Shown: positions 24,401-35,400, counted from the stretch's first letter. The stretch: DNA of 64,000 nt from Antedon mediterranea (GCF_964355755.1 NC_092670.1:18289201-18353200); one strand, 5' to 3'. Notes: generated from the sequence alone by a model not told the origin. Translations and numbers: made by a program.

Positions 24401-27071
24401 GCTGAGCTGGCAAACATTTTGTAGAATGGATTAAAGGTCAAAAAGACATATATTTTTTCCCCACATTTGCTGAAATATTCTATTAATAGGGAGGTTTCGC
24501 AACCTTACGAATACGATAACGACAACGGATACGTCACGCACACGTATTTGTTTTTCGTAAGCCAGTAAAAATCTGTTTCGCATGGCAACGAAATATTGAG
24601 GGCGCCATCCAAAATATGACTGCGGTAAATTTGAGCGAAGCGCAGGTACGTGTTGCTTGGTGCTTGGCTGCCTAGGCCTAGCGTAACATCAAAGCGAGTG
24701 AAGACTTTAAAAACTGCTATTTATCAAAATTGACCTGGCATTTTAGTAAATTACTTTCAATAAAGGTATAATTATATTATAGTCATGAATCATTCCTGAT
24801 TCAAATGCAAAATGTGCAAAATAGATCAAAAACTATACTCGTTTTGTAGTTACGAATATGACTGGTGATATTCGTCAACACGAATACGCTTTACGAATAT
24901 GAAATGGGGATCAGCTCAACAGTTTCACAAATGTGTGACGTATCCGTTTTCGTTATCGTATTCGTAAGGTTGCGAAACCTCCCTATTATTTATTTAGTCC
25001 CCTGAACTGAGAGACTGCCTGTATGAATGGTATTATGTATTAAAGTACAATTGCATTCATAACTTTTTATACACTAAGAGTGTTAAATAAACAAATATTT
25101 ATGATCTAGCGTCATAAAGCATATGGTGACAGGTCCCATTTTCATCATAATTGTTTATTCTGAAAATGAAATTAACAGAGGATAGAGTATACTATGTGTT
25201 TAAGAACATACACAACAACCAATTGATAAATATTAACGCTGAAATATTTTATAATTATTTATCTAGTCCCTGAGAGACAATGAATGGTATTATGAATGCA
25301 TTAATATGACATTTTATACTACTGACAAAGAGTGTTACAATAGTTATGATCAGAGCAGTGTCATGTGGTGACAGGTTACATTTTTATCCTGAATGATCTT
25401 TGAAAAAAAAGAAATTAACAGAGCATATATATGTGTTAAAGAACTTACTAGTTACTAAATATTTAAGAATCTGAAAATATTTATACAATTAAAAATAAAT
25501 ATATGCTACAACAATTTGGTAACTTAGTATGATTTACATGAAATTTTAAAATTTGTGGGTTAAATTGTAATAAATGTTTGAGGTTAAATTGTAATAAATG
25601 TTTGAGGTTAAATTGTAATAAATGTTTGAGGTTAAATTGTAATAAATGTTTGAGGTTAAATTGTAATAAATGTTTGAGGTTAAATTTGAATAAATGTTTG
25701 GGGTTAAATTGTAAAAAAGTATTATTACAGTCATATAAATACAGTTTTTGATTAATATTATTTAAATATATTATTCTTTTTTTTTGCGTTAGTACTTCAT
25801 GATTCTACTATTTTGTTTGCTTTTATAACTTTTTTTTTCTGTAGACTATTGTACTAACTGATGGAAATTTTACTTTTTGAATAATTTATTTTAATTTTAT
25901 ATTATTTATTAATAGGTAATAAGCTATACTGTAAGATGTGTTGTATGTATTATTATTATGCTAGTAAAAAAAATAAACAAAACTATATCAATCGATGGCA
26001 TACGGCTAGACTTACTTCATAACAATGACTCCCTTTCTCGAGGCAGCAGGAATATCAATGTTGTCGACACCCGTTCCAGCTCGTCCTATTATCTTCAAGT
26101 TAGTAGCAGCATTAATAACGTCTGCTGTAACCTTTGTAGCTGACCGCACAACAAGCCCATCATAGTTCTTTAAAACAATATTTCTTTTTATTTTATATCA
26201 TTCCTTTTTTTCGAAGTCTACTACTAGTTTTATTATATCTCAATTCTCATACAATTTATTTTCAGTATAAAAATAACATTTTATGATTTAAAAAGTGTGT
26301 TGGGGAGTGAATAATAATAATCAATGTACTCTGTTGGTTGGTGTCTTGTCATAGAATGACGTTCTGATATCTGATTGGCCAGTTATGGCTGTTTCAAGTT
26401 ACCCCCTGGAGAAATATTGCCACTGTACGTAGTGAATAGCTTAATAATAACTTATTGACAGAAATTTAAACTCTAACATGTCAACATTAATTAAAAATTG
26501 GCAAAACTATGAATACATTCATGGGCTACTACTTTTAAGTTTCACTCCAGTCAGAGGGAGTAAGTATGTCATATTCAACCATCCCTGACCAACAGAATAA
26601 TTAATATGCTAAAAATAGGGTTATACTATAGCATTATAAATTAGGCTAGTAATAGTATTCTAAAGAATACTTACAAAATAATAATTTACTTTTAGGACTA
26701 GGCCTAGGCTAACTTATAGTTGTATACAAGGTTTATTATACTTTTAATATTTCATATTTTCAAATAACTATATATCTGACTTAGTTTTAGAGGCCTTTTG
26801 GGTCAAGATCTAGGCCCTATGCCTTAATAATATTAATGAACCCCGGGCAGAACACAGAGCATGTTTCCCTGCTAGACACTTGTCAGAGGAAGTGTCATCA
26901 TGCTCAGACAGCTTGTCACTTTAAAAAAAAACTCACCGGTATCTGACCGATTAACTCTTCTTTCGTCAGCTTAGTTTTTGTTTCAACGACAATACCATTT
27001 GCTTGTAAGACTTCAGCACAAAGTGGCGACATTGCATCACTAATGAGCACTTTTTTCAAAGATAAAGCCAT
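18406..27071 (-). CDS. PHGDH: D-3-phosphoglycerate dehydrogenase, complete, 11 exons
   Basis: Cytosolic NAD-dependent oxidation of 3-phosphoglycerate to 3-phosphohydroxypyruvate, the first step of serine synthesis. Exons, 5' to 3': 27071-26937, 26167-26016, 23628-23563, 23086-22933, 22610-22478, 22166-22018, 21481-21329, 20766-20628, 20281-20154, 19451-19223, 18551-18406. All GT-AG, phases join, 527 aa (human 533). Seen: [10 protein letters not shown] start; [20 protein letters not shown]; the NAD-binding GLGRIG (151-156); catalytic Arg in NVARGG (235), Glu of EEPP (264) and His of PHLGAS (282); then the intervening and regulatory C-terminal domains typical of the long animal form, which lacks an evident bacterial-type ACT signature. 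ATG 27071 fits the family; the frame stays open upstream to ATG 27179 (see findings). Introns carry six MITEs or more, SINEs and a minisatellite. Confidence 0.96.
18965..19131. mobile_element. Palindromic MITE, family 1, copy 6
   Basis: Nearly full-length copy bounded by TGAAGCTCTGTCTACACTAT and TGTAGACACAGCTTCA. Contains two ATATGGTAGTGATATG words and TCCATATATGGGCACAT. Located in the last PHGDH intron. Confidence 0.88.
19510..19660. mobile_element. Palindromic MITE, family 1, copy 7
   Basis: Left terminus ACGCTCTGTTTACACTATCA; right end AAAGTTTGACAGAGCTT has lost the middle of its arm. Located in the PHGDH intron just upstream (in gene sense) of the exon at 19451. Confidence 0.85.
19930..20038 (-). 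mobile_element. Possible Penelope-like element remnant
   Basis: On the minus strand the sequence reads CTTGAAAATGGTTCCATGATG then GGTTCCGAAACGTCGATCTT, the type of motif found near the ends of Penelope-like elements (hairpin around GGTTCC, then GAAACGTCG). No coding part is visible. In a PHGDH intron. The assignment rests on this motif only. Confidence 0.3.
20311..20446. mobile_element. Palindromic MITE, family 1, copy 8
   Basis: AAAGCTCTGTCTACACTATC to GGTGTAGACAGAGTTT, with CCATATATGGACATGATGATG inside. It starts about 30 bp upstream of the acceptor of the PHGDH exon at 20281. Confidence 0.85.
20869..21182 (+). mobile_element. tRNA-derived SINE, near full length
   Basis: The head GCGAGTGAGTGGCAGAGCGG carries an A box (TGGCAGAGCGG). 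GGGTTCGAGGCTC is a B box, and ACTCGCTCC can pair with the start, as in a tRNA acceptor stem. A body of about 200 bp follows, ending in an AATAATAATAACAAACAA tail. It is antisense to PHGDH, in the intron between the exons at 21329 and 20766. A truncated relative lies at 12751. Confidence 0.75.
21218..21326. mobile_element. Palindromic MITE, family 1, copy 9 (one arm lost)
   Basis: Starts AATCTCTGCCTACACTTATC and runs through the family core to GTGAGCACATGATTTCACTT, where the right arm stops. The end lies directly against the splice donor of the PHGDH exon at 21329, so the right arm is missing at exactly that point. Confidence 0.7.
22211..22347. mobile_element. Palindromic MITE, family 1, copy 10
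   Basis: AAATTCTGTTTACACTATCA to TTTGATAGTGTAGACAGAGC, complete at both ends. It lies in the PHGDH intron, about 45 bp upstream (in gene sense) of the exon at 22166. Confidence 0.85.
23335..23490 (+). mobile_element. Possible SINE related to 3426
   Basis: Has GTAGCTTGCTTGCC, then TCTAGGGTCCAATCATGTCC, and later GCATGGGCGAATGACGATA, an order similar to the 3426 sequence. It has no intact B box. In a PHGDH intron. Confidence 0.3.
23830..24042 (-). mobile_element. Second copy of the TGTCCCCC-ended element, incomplete
   Basis: The minus strand begins CTTAAAGATTTATTGTCCCC and continues with AT-rich sequence sharing TTTGACCAAAAACTGGATC-type and AATGGTTTTTGGTT words with the element at 5610. The opposite terminus is not clear. 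Confidence 0.5.
24485..24987. mobile_element. Inverted-repeat DNA element with about 60-bp termini
   Basis: Left end AATAGGGAGGTTTCGCAACC, then TTACGAATACGATAACG; the right end is its inverted copy (CGTTATCGTATTCGTAAGG, then TTGCGAAACCTCCCTATT). The arms match for about 60 bp with few changes, and about 380 bp of interior has no ORF. It is non-autonomous and inserted in PHGDH intron 2. No family can be named with confidence. Confidence 0.8.
25558..25715. repeat. 24-bp minisatellite, about 6.5 units
   Basis: The unit GGTTAAATTGTAATAAATGT plus TTGA is repeated almost perfectly; only the last two units differ (AAATTTGAATAA, GGGGTTAAATTGTAAAA). Lies in PHGDH intron 2 and gives a false repetitive ORF on the minus strand. 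Confidence 0.93.
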
Positions 27072-27625
27072 TTTCATTGATGGTAACCGTTTTCTTGGAT
27101 AGAACACTGTCTGCCTCCTCAAGTCGAACAGCCGATGAAGACAAAACAACGGCGGAATCCTCCAAGTTGTTGTTATCATGCGTGACACGTGTGGTAAGTT
27201 TAAAGGTCAAACAATTACTTTACGCTTGAATGATCCTCCAATACTTTAAAAACTATAGAGGGGGACATACATAAAATAAACATTAAAAGTCATGTACAAA
27301 TTATTATTTTATTAATATAACCGAATGATAACTGTATTAAGAACTAAGTTTATTTAAAAGTAGTTGTTCAACTTCAAAAATCTAAAAAATACATTTATTT
27401 TATTTCATTGATACTATGTATTTTCATTATGACTAATACCAATAGTTGTTTTAGTTAATTCCTAAATTTATGCTCATAATATTAATCAATATTCAATCTA
27501 TTATTTCGCCAATTATTGTTTTGTTCGCCCTTTTTAGAACTTGTCAAAATCAATCGCTCTAGGATTAGGTGTACTAGGATTTATCTAAACACTCATACAT
27601 TGTAGTTAGTAGTTCATATAAAAAA
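27072..27625. promoter_or_regulatory. Divergent promoter interval, PHGDH and MAM/EGF gene
   Basis: The two start codons are 554 bp apart and point away from each other, so both 5' untranslated regions and core promoters are likely to lie here. I see no strong TATA box or CpG-rich stretch; this is inferred from gene arrangement, not from a motif. Confidence 0.5.
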
Positions 27626-30600
27626 ATGATTGAAAGTGTCCAACAAATTTATTCACGAAAACATCTAGTTATTTATGTTTGTTGTATTTTCTGGTTACAA
27701 TGTATTTCAGGTATGTGGATTACTTATTACTTTATTCAATATTCAAGTTAATTAAACTACAGAAACATTAGTATTAAGCATTTGTTATATAGTTTTTAAG
27801 TCCAAGTAGTACGTTTCGTTAGTGAACGGCCAGGGTACCTAGATAGAGAAACAATGATTTACGCGCGCGTTCAAATGTTGATAATTTGTACGTACGCGCG
27901 CGTTCAAATGTTGATAATTTATACGTACGCGCGCGTCAATTTCGTGTTTCATTTTATCAATTTTTTTACGTAATTAGGTGACACAGACGTTTGTGATTTT
28001 GAGACAAATCAGTGTGGGTACACTCGAGACGACACCGGCTTCGCCAAGTGGTTCAGGAATTATGGTCCGTCCTGGTTGAGGAGTACAATGGGGACGACTG
28101 GACCCGCAACTGACCACACTGAAGGGGCTGGTAAGTTTGTATAGAGCCCACACTATCATTTTTTGAATGAAGAGGAGTGGTGGTAGAATGAAAGTCCGTA
28201 ATATGGACACTCGAAAAAAACAAAACTATAAATTGTTTTCCCTTTAATCTTTTGTTTTGTTTCCTCGAAATGATTATCGAAACTAAAATTGTCAGAAACA
28301 ATGATACACTTATAATTTATTTCGATTTTTTATGGATTACCAACATGGTTTTAGCGGATTTTTATACAATAACGCATATTCATTTTTCATTATTTACTGA
28401 ATATTAATTTAAAGAAACACTTTGACCAAATCACATTTATTTTTACAGAAACCGGTTTTTATATGGTGATGTTGAACATCCCCAACCTTTATGTATACGA
28501 CCCGGGGGACAAAGCACGTATTGTGTCACAATGCTACCCAGGAAGTCGCACAGTTGACGTCTCATTTTACTACCACATGTACGGGGACGGTATCGGACAA
28601 CTGAACGTCTTCCTTGTTGACTGCAGCCTTGCATCGTCTCTCGGACTATCGGTAATTAGTCTATCTGGTGATCAAGGTGACGAATGGAAGTTGGCTGGAT
28701 TCTCACAGGCTAATGTAGGAGAATTCAGGGTAAATAATTATAAAGCTTTTAGGCCTACACGAAAGATTTCTATCATTGTATTCTCCTTGTTGATCATGTA
28801 ACATCAGCTTATAATTGTAATCAAAAATAGCAGGGCTTCCCTGGTAATAATATAGATCATCTGTATGATTCGAGATTTTTTTAACGGGGAAGCGCCGAAA
28901 GCGTACTATCAAATAGTCTGTCAAAAATAGATATTAAAAAGTGACGTCATTTTAGCTGTGAAACAGGAGGGGCACGGTCAATGGTTAACCCCCTCCCCCA
29001 ATATGTTAAGCCTATATAAATAGCCCGATATTATTTATTTTTTAAAGGTTTTGTTTGAGGCAGTTCGTGGGCCAACTAACAACAGCGATATTGCCATTGA
29101 TGACATAACTGTAGAAAGTGAGTTGGAATTGATTTTCGCTTTGAGTAGTACAAGATTTTAATATAAAGTACGGTAATTAAAAGCTTTGTTATAAAGATGT
29201 AGAACCTGCAATTATTTCTTTTCTTTTAAACCAGGAACAGAGACAAATGCAGTCACAAACCCACAGGATTATTTAGATGAAGGTAAGTATGTAGGCCTAT
29301 TAAAATAATTGTTGTCGCCACCTAACGCTATGTTAAATTTGTATCCATTTTGTGTCCATAAATAATCTTAAATGTTGATTTACTATGAAATAAAAACGAA
29401 TTACGTCGAAAAAACAGTTTAATTCCCAATTAAGCCTGTTACAAGGTGAATGTAGGCCTATATTACGTGAATTGAAACGTCAGCATGCGAATCTTTTATT
29501 TCAATCTCTTTTTTGCGATGAGAAAAAATGCGCAACCAAAGTTTTAAAATAGGTTTTTGTCTTGAGTAAATACTATTTTATTAAACTAAATTGTTAACAA
29601 TCGTGTTTGGCCATTTTTACTTGTTTGTAGCTTCTGTAGTATGCACGTTTGAAATAGATCCATGTGGGTACGTACAAGACAAAACAGACGACACTGATAT
29701 GATATACAACCACGGGACATCATGGCTTCGGCAAGTGGACGGGTCAACTGGTCCCACAAGTGACCACACCAATGGGATAGGTAAGAAGAGCGTGGCATCG
29801 GAAGGTAGAAATGTTCGAAAAAATCGGATCGAATTATTAAGCTTTGTTTCTGCTTAGACCACATCGGATATTTTGACCCATCATAACGCATGCGTTGCGC
29901 CTACGACATTGCGCTCGTCCAAAGGTGGAAACGAAGCTTTAGAAATGAAGGGCGTTGGTCTTTTTTAAATGCAAAACGCGGTGCGCGCGGCACATACGTT
30001 AATCGAGCAACGTTTTAACGTCATTAGCGTGCCATAGCCCAACAGTTTTAATATTTTCATCTTTCATTTCCAGAAACAAACTTCTATATGATCTTAATGA
30101 ATGTTCCCGGCCTGATAGACTTACAGCCTGAGGACAAAGCTCGTCTTATATCACCGTGTTACACAATTTCGTCATGGGTGCGAATTCAATTTTTCTACCA
30201 CATGTACGGAGTGGGAATGGGGACGTTAAATGTGTATTCGTCAAATTGTGAGCAATTTTCGGAGAAAAGAATTTTAATCAGTATATCTGGTAATCAAGGC
30301 GATGAATGGAGAGAAGGTAGTAGAACCGCACATGCGGAAGGTGGAGTTCAGGTAAAAATAAGATCACTTTTATCACATAATAAAGTTTCAGAAGCATAAA
30401 AGAGAACAGCCGGACCTTATAACCCTCTGCTTAACAGTTTTTTAAAAATCTTTAATTGTTTTAGTTCACATTTGAAGCTGTACGTGGATCAGATTATACC
30501 AGCGATATTGCAATAGATGACATCGCCCTCTACGGTAGGTTAAACACGAACTTTTTTTAGTTAAGTGTGCCACAAGGCAATCTAACAGGACACTGAGCTC

Positions 30601-32703
30601 GCCTTGCTTTTGATCTCACGTCTGGTCGCGACAAATACCAACAGTACAGTACTATTTTATTCTTGCGCGGTGTCAGTTACGGGTTTGATCGTGTCGCAGC
30701 CACAGAAAAACCCTTTGATCTTCAGAGCTCAGCATCCTGTTAGATTGCCCTGAGTGTACACATCTACTACTCTAAAATAAAATAAAATATAGTTCAGTAA
30801 CCCACTAAAAGTCTTTATCTAGTATTTCCATGGACCAAATAAAATCCATTAAACAAACATTTAAATAATTTTTTAATAATTAATGTTTTCTTGCATTTAG
30901 CTCTCAACGAAGAAGATATAACCACCACCACAGAAAAAGTGACTACAATAAGAATAGTGACAACAGATGAAGGTAGATACACATTACTTGAGCTCTGTCT
31001 ACACTATCAAACTGTGACAAAACAAATGTGTTGTGCCCATATATGGATACGATGACGTCATATCACTACCATATTAGGCACATCACACTTTTTTTTGTAA
31101 AAAAGACAGAGCTTTATTTATATTACTTTGTATAAATGAGAGCATTTCGTGTTTATTAATACTTTTTTTTATTTACAGCTCCTCTTGAACCGACTCAAAC
31201 TATTCCAGAAGTACCGGAAGTAGAAACCACTATGGGTAAGCAACTCACTATATCTTTCCTTTTCTTTAATATTTATTGTAGCATCATAAATAAATAAAGC
31301 CATAGAGTTAAATATTTGCAGTTTGTGTTTTTATATAATATGGTAAATTTTTCAGTGGAACCAACAACACAGCAAAAGGTCACGACATCAGAGGTCATTG
31401 AGGCAACCGAAGGTAAATTAAATGTTTGTCACGTGAATATTTAATACTTTAGCAAAATAATATTGGGAAAACTTTAAAATGGCATATATTTTACAAAAAT
31501 TCCTTGACGCAATGCAAGAAGTAAGCGCAACGCAAGTTATTCGACCAATCACGACGCGATGGATCACCGAACTGTCGTTTCTGATTGATCAACTAACTTG
31601 CGTTGGATAGAGGAACTTGTGTCCAAGTGGGAATCAAGCTGTACGTAGAGAACAAAGGAAGATAAGTTTTATCGAATTTATTTTTGTTACTCTTTAGAAG
31701 TTACGACGACGGAAGCCCAAGTAGACCCATGTGATCCCAATCCGTGTCAGAATGGGGGTGAATGTTCAGTCGACAGTTCAAATTCTTACGCATGCGTATG
31801 CATGACACAGTGGACTGGGGACAATTGTGAGTCTGAAGGTACGTAAGATTTTAATAAATCTCATTTTCCTAAATAATGTACTGTCAAAGCAAAGTTTGTT
31901 CATTTGCTAAGAGCATGGTTAGTCGTACTCACTTTCTTCAAAAAACTTATTTATAATTCAATCCTAACAACGATGACCTGCTAACAAGTACATATACTGA
32001 TTCACCAGTACACCACTAATAAACAATGGATACCTATAACTGTAGTTTGCTTCGTATTTATATCATGTATTACGTCATTCTATGAATCATATTCACTTCA
32101 CACATTTTTAAAATAAAATGTATAATTGTTTTTTCAGCGCAAACTGGCCTTTCTGCTACTACTGAAGAAGACAGTTCTGGCCTGACGGCTATTAACATTG
32201 TTGCCATTGTCATCGCCTGCATCACGGTAATTGTCCTTCTAGGATGTTTCCTTATTTTCGGGTACAGAGGACGAAACAACACACAGGATACAAAACAGCG
32301 AAAACTACAATCACAACCGTCTTACGAACGCGCAAGGCAGCTACAAGAACAGTTACAAGGAAGGCAGATGCATTTACCGAAGACAAAACAGACGTACCAA
32401 CAGAAACAGCAACTGTTAGAGGAGGAAAAAAGGCGGCAACGAGAAGAGCAGCAGAGACATGAAGAAGCAGAGCGGTTAAGAAGGGAGCGGCTTAGAGAGC
32501 TACATTTAGAACGTGAACGTCAGTTGCAAGAGCAGCTAGAAAAAGAAGAAGACGAAGATCCGGAGCTTTATACAATTAAAAATCAGATATCAACAGACAG
32601 TATTGAGGAAGATGATCCCACGAGAGTGCGTCCTCCATTACGAAAACAACAGTCGAGCGGAAGACGATTACCAAAACTTCCCAACAATCAGAATTTCGTG
32701 TAA
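27626..32703 (+). CDS. MAM-MAM-EGF type I membrane protein with coiled-coil tail
   Basis: Exons: 27626-27710, 27978-28130, 28449-28729, 29048-29117, 29235-29282, 29631-29780, 30074-30351, 30465-30534, 30901-30972, 31179-31235, 31356-31412, 31698-31838, 32138-32703. All GT-AG, in frame, 675 aa. Order: signal peptide (1 to about 28, VIYVCCIFWLQCIS); MAM 1 (34-196, CDFETNQCGY ... FEAVRG ... SDIAIDDI); MAM 2 (217-378, CTFEIDPCGY ... FEAVRG); Thr/Glu/Val-rich stalk (380-445); EGF-like domain with six Cys (452, 457, 463, 473, 475, 484); membrane helix (about 505-528, TAINIVAIVIACITVIVLLG); and a 147-residue cytoplasmic tail, strongly charged and E/R/Q-rich, probably coiled coil (about 548-630). The two MAM domains have matching exon sets (153/281/70 and 150/278/70 bp), showing internal duplication. 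Most introns are phase 1. A cell-surface adhesion or receptor role is inferred; I recognise no exact orthologue. Confidence 0.9.
27861..27936. repeat. CG-alternating tandem repeat in intron 1 of the MAM gene
   Basis: ACGCGCGCGTTCAAATGTTG plus ATAATTTGTACGT occurs twice, followed by a third ACGCGCGCGT, with a unit of about 34 bp. The alternating CG blocks stand out in this AT-rich window. Confidence 0.85.
30564..30758. mobile_element. Inverted-repeat element (GGCAATCTAACAGGA arms)
   Basis: The arms GGCAATCTAACAGGACACTG and CAGCATCCTGTTAGATTGCC face each other about 175 bp apart. Weaker pairing extends outward (GTGTGCC / GTGTACAC). It has no ORF and lies in intron 8 of the MAM/EGF gene. Confidence 0.75.
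30990..31113. mobile_element. Palindromic MITE, family 1, copy 11
   Basis: GAGCTCTGTCTACACTATCA on the left; right end AAAAGACAGAGCTTT has lost most of its arm. Core CCATATATGGATACGATGACG. It lies in intron 9 of the MAM/EGF gene, beginning about 17 bp after the splice donor. Confidence 0.85.
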
Positions 32704-32905
32704 AGATGTACAATGTAGGTCCTGGTAGAGAGATTATTTTAAAGAATTTATAGTGTATAATACTATAGTCTAGATATAGTGTGTAAATTAAAATATTAGA
32801 GTATTATTAAATGTCTGTCATGGTATAGGTAATGTATATAGGCCTAAATTTGTTTTTAATGAACCGTAATTTTCATTTAGGCCTACAAAATGGCAATAGT
32901 TTTTT

Positions 32906-32911
32906 AATAAA
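32906..32911 (+). terminator. Polyadenylation signal of the MAM/EGF gene
   Basis: AATAAA 203 bp after the stop codon and the first clear hexamer downstream, giving a short 3' untranslated region. Confidence 0.55.
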
Positions 32912-33819
32912 TTAGAATAATTGAAATTTGATTAAAAACCAACCTTTTATGTTTTAACAAATTATCACGGTGCATTTTACTACATTCCATTACAGTTATT
33001 ACAAATTCTTATAACACTATGATATGAAGATATTTCGTAAAAACTGAGTTATCTTTTACTAAAGTCACGTCAGTCTTTTTTCAAAGTGTTTGTATAGAGT
33101 GTATAATCCACGTTTTTAAGTTATGATGAGTGTATAATTTTGGTTATGATTCTATTCTATGTTCATGCTTGGTTCCTTCCCACTAGAACGAACGCAATGA
33201 CGCAATTGATATTTCGGTTTAATGTGATTGGTCAAATTATTATGATGCGTGTACGTCGTCCTCGCGCTGCATCCTTCTAGTTGGAAAACTTTGCAACAAT
33301 ATGTGGATGGGCTTAAACGCTTTGTTCTCGGCGTTGCAAGTGCTGCACGCCGCGTGCGCACTGAAACCGTGATGGAATGCAGCGCTAGTACCATTTTATT
33401 CTCGTATGCGTCGGAAATGACCTTGGTTTGGGAACATTTTATTATTAACCACCAAACTACCCTTTTCTAAAAATTGTAGTAAATTAATCAAAACCATCCG
33501 ATGTCTGAAGTCGTGATGAAAACTTAATTAGAATCGTATTAGTATCTTTGCTCAAGATTGAACTGTCTAAAAGTGCAAACACGTGACATCGAAAAGTCTG
33601 TTGTGTACAGAATCGTGGTACTTTTTGTGTATGCCAAGACAAGAGGTATACGGTAACCGATTTCTCAGTTCAGTGCTGTATCTATTTATTTAAAACCTTA
33701 TCAGGAGAAAATATTAGAAGTAGCACCTGTTTATATGGTCCTCCTGTTATCCTATATCGCCACATACTACATTATTTTGCCCAGTGTATCATAGGGACAA
33801 TTCGGTATTATATACAGCC

Positions 33820-33963
33820 TTTGGTTCCACTAGGATGTAACGCAAGAACGTAAGGGAAATCACAGGCGGGTGGACCAATGGCAAGCGATAGTTTGGATAT
33901 AGTCCATCGCGTGTGATTGGTCAAATGTCTTACGTTGCGCTGCATCCTAGTGGGAACGAAACT
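33820..33963. mobile_element. Short inverted-repeat element (TTGGTTCCACTAGGATG arms)
   Basis: Left arm TTTGGTTCCACTAGGATGTA then ACGCAAGAACGTAAG; right arm CTTACGTTGCGCTGCATCC then TAGTGGGAACGAAAC. About 145 bp. Looser relatives with the words CCCACTAGAACGAACGCAA and CACTAGAGACGCAACGCAA lie near 33180 and 34588. Confidence 0.65.
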
Positions 33964-35400
33964 TTTAAGATACAGGCACATTTTTTAAATTTTGTTGTAA
34001 GACTTTTGTTTATTCGTTTATTGTTTCACATAAAAAATATAAAGAAATCACTTAGAATTAGCATCATAATTATTTCACTAATTTGTGTTTATTGTGTGAA
34101 GACTCAAATATGTTACAGAAGTATTAAATTAATCTTACTTCTGTGTAGAAAACTAGTGCTCCTCTCCTCTAGCAGGTACTGCTAGCCGGCGGTACGGCGA
34201 TTCCCAGCCGACCATAGGGGTCACCGGGATTAACTGCACGTGCTTGATGACAGCTGATATTTTGATTTTTCCAAGGATATTTCCCTAGAGTAGCGGCCGG
34301 ATACCCTGGAAATTGCTAGCGATAATTTCCGTAAGATTATAAATTGATACTTCGCGTTTTCGGTTGATCCTTTATGATCACGTGAACAAATGATAAAGCT
34401 ACGGCCTGTTGTATTATAAAACTGTATCCTTTTAAGTTTTATGGTTGTGGAGAGGGTCTATTGCAAGCTGCTTCCGAAGTAGGCCTAGTGGATGCATTAG
34501 ACGGGTCGGATCTTTCGTATAGCAAGCAATTTTTTAGCACTACAACTGATTATAACTTGCATTCACACGACCAGATCGCTTGGTCCACTAGAGACGCAAC
34601 GCAATGACGTAAGCGCGACGTAGGTGGTTTGAAATATGTGTTCTTTCATTTTGTCGAGCATCACACGAAAATAAATTGAGGTGGAAGTGTGAACGCCCGT
34701 ATAGGTCCACGTCTTCGGACGAAATCTATTTGTTGTTTTATTTCGACTAGGCCTACAGTTCTAGTGTGAACTTGTATATATTTAGAAGGTCTGTGCGTTG
34801 AATGGTGTCGGGAAGGAGAATGAGGAAGCCTATACTTACAGTATTAAAATACGTTAGACGAAAAAGGTAAACTACTGTACATGCAGAATGGGTGACTTAA
34901 TCGGCAACATTGATGTGGTCAAAAGGAATTTGCATTTAAATAGCAAATAATGTATCAAAATTTGATTTATGGCTATGGGACGCTCATTATTAAGCAATGT
35001 GTACTCATTGAAAACGCAAATTACCCTTCTGCGCATACGGTACTAATAATAAAATAATACAGAAAGAATGTTAACCCTGGATATCAATAAATATTAATAA
35101 ACAGGCTTATAAGAAGTATTATTTAAAAATCATTATTTGTCAAGTTTAATGCAGTCATTAACTGTACCATTATTAATGTTAAGTCCAAAGAGGGGAGCTG
35201 ACTAAGCTGAATTATCTCCTTCGTGGATTGGATAACTCGATTCCGACTTAAAACGAATATTTCCCCCCAGGTTTTGTTTCGCGTAGTTAGTGTACTTTGA
35301 AATGGTGGCCTCCGAATTTACCCTAACCCTCTCTTCCACCTTCTACGCATTGTATACGCGTTGGTGTCAAATTCATATATATATATCTGATGTACAGAAT

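Larger units (their letters stand above)
23629..26015. other. PHGDH intron 2, repeat-filled
   Basis: This 2.4-kb intron is the longest of the gene. It holds three listed repeats: an element end at 24042, the long inverted-repeat element at 24485 and the minisatellite at 25558. I see no further exon; the exons on either side join in frame (AA plus T giving Asn). Confidence 0.8.

Noticed and set aside
25546-25734. Asn/Tyr repeat ORF in PHGDH intron 2
   Set aside because: Product of the intronic 24-bp minisatellite.
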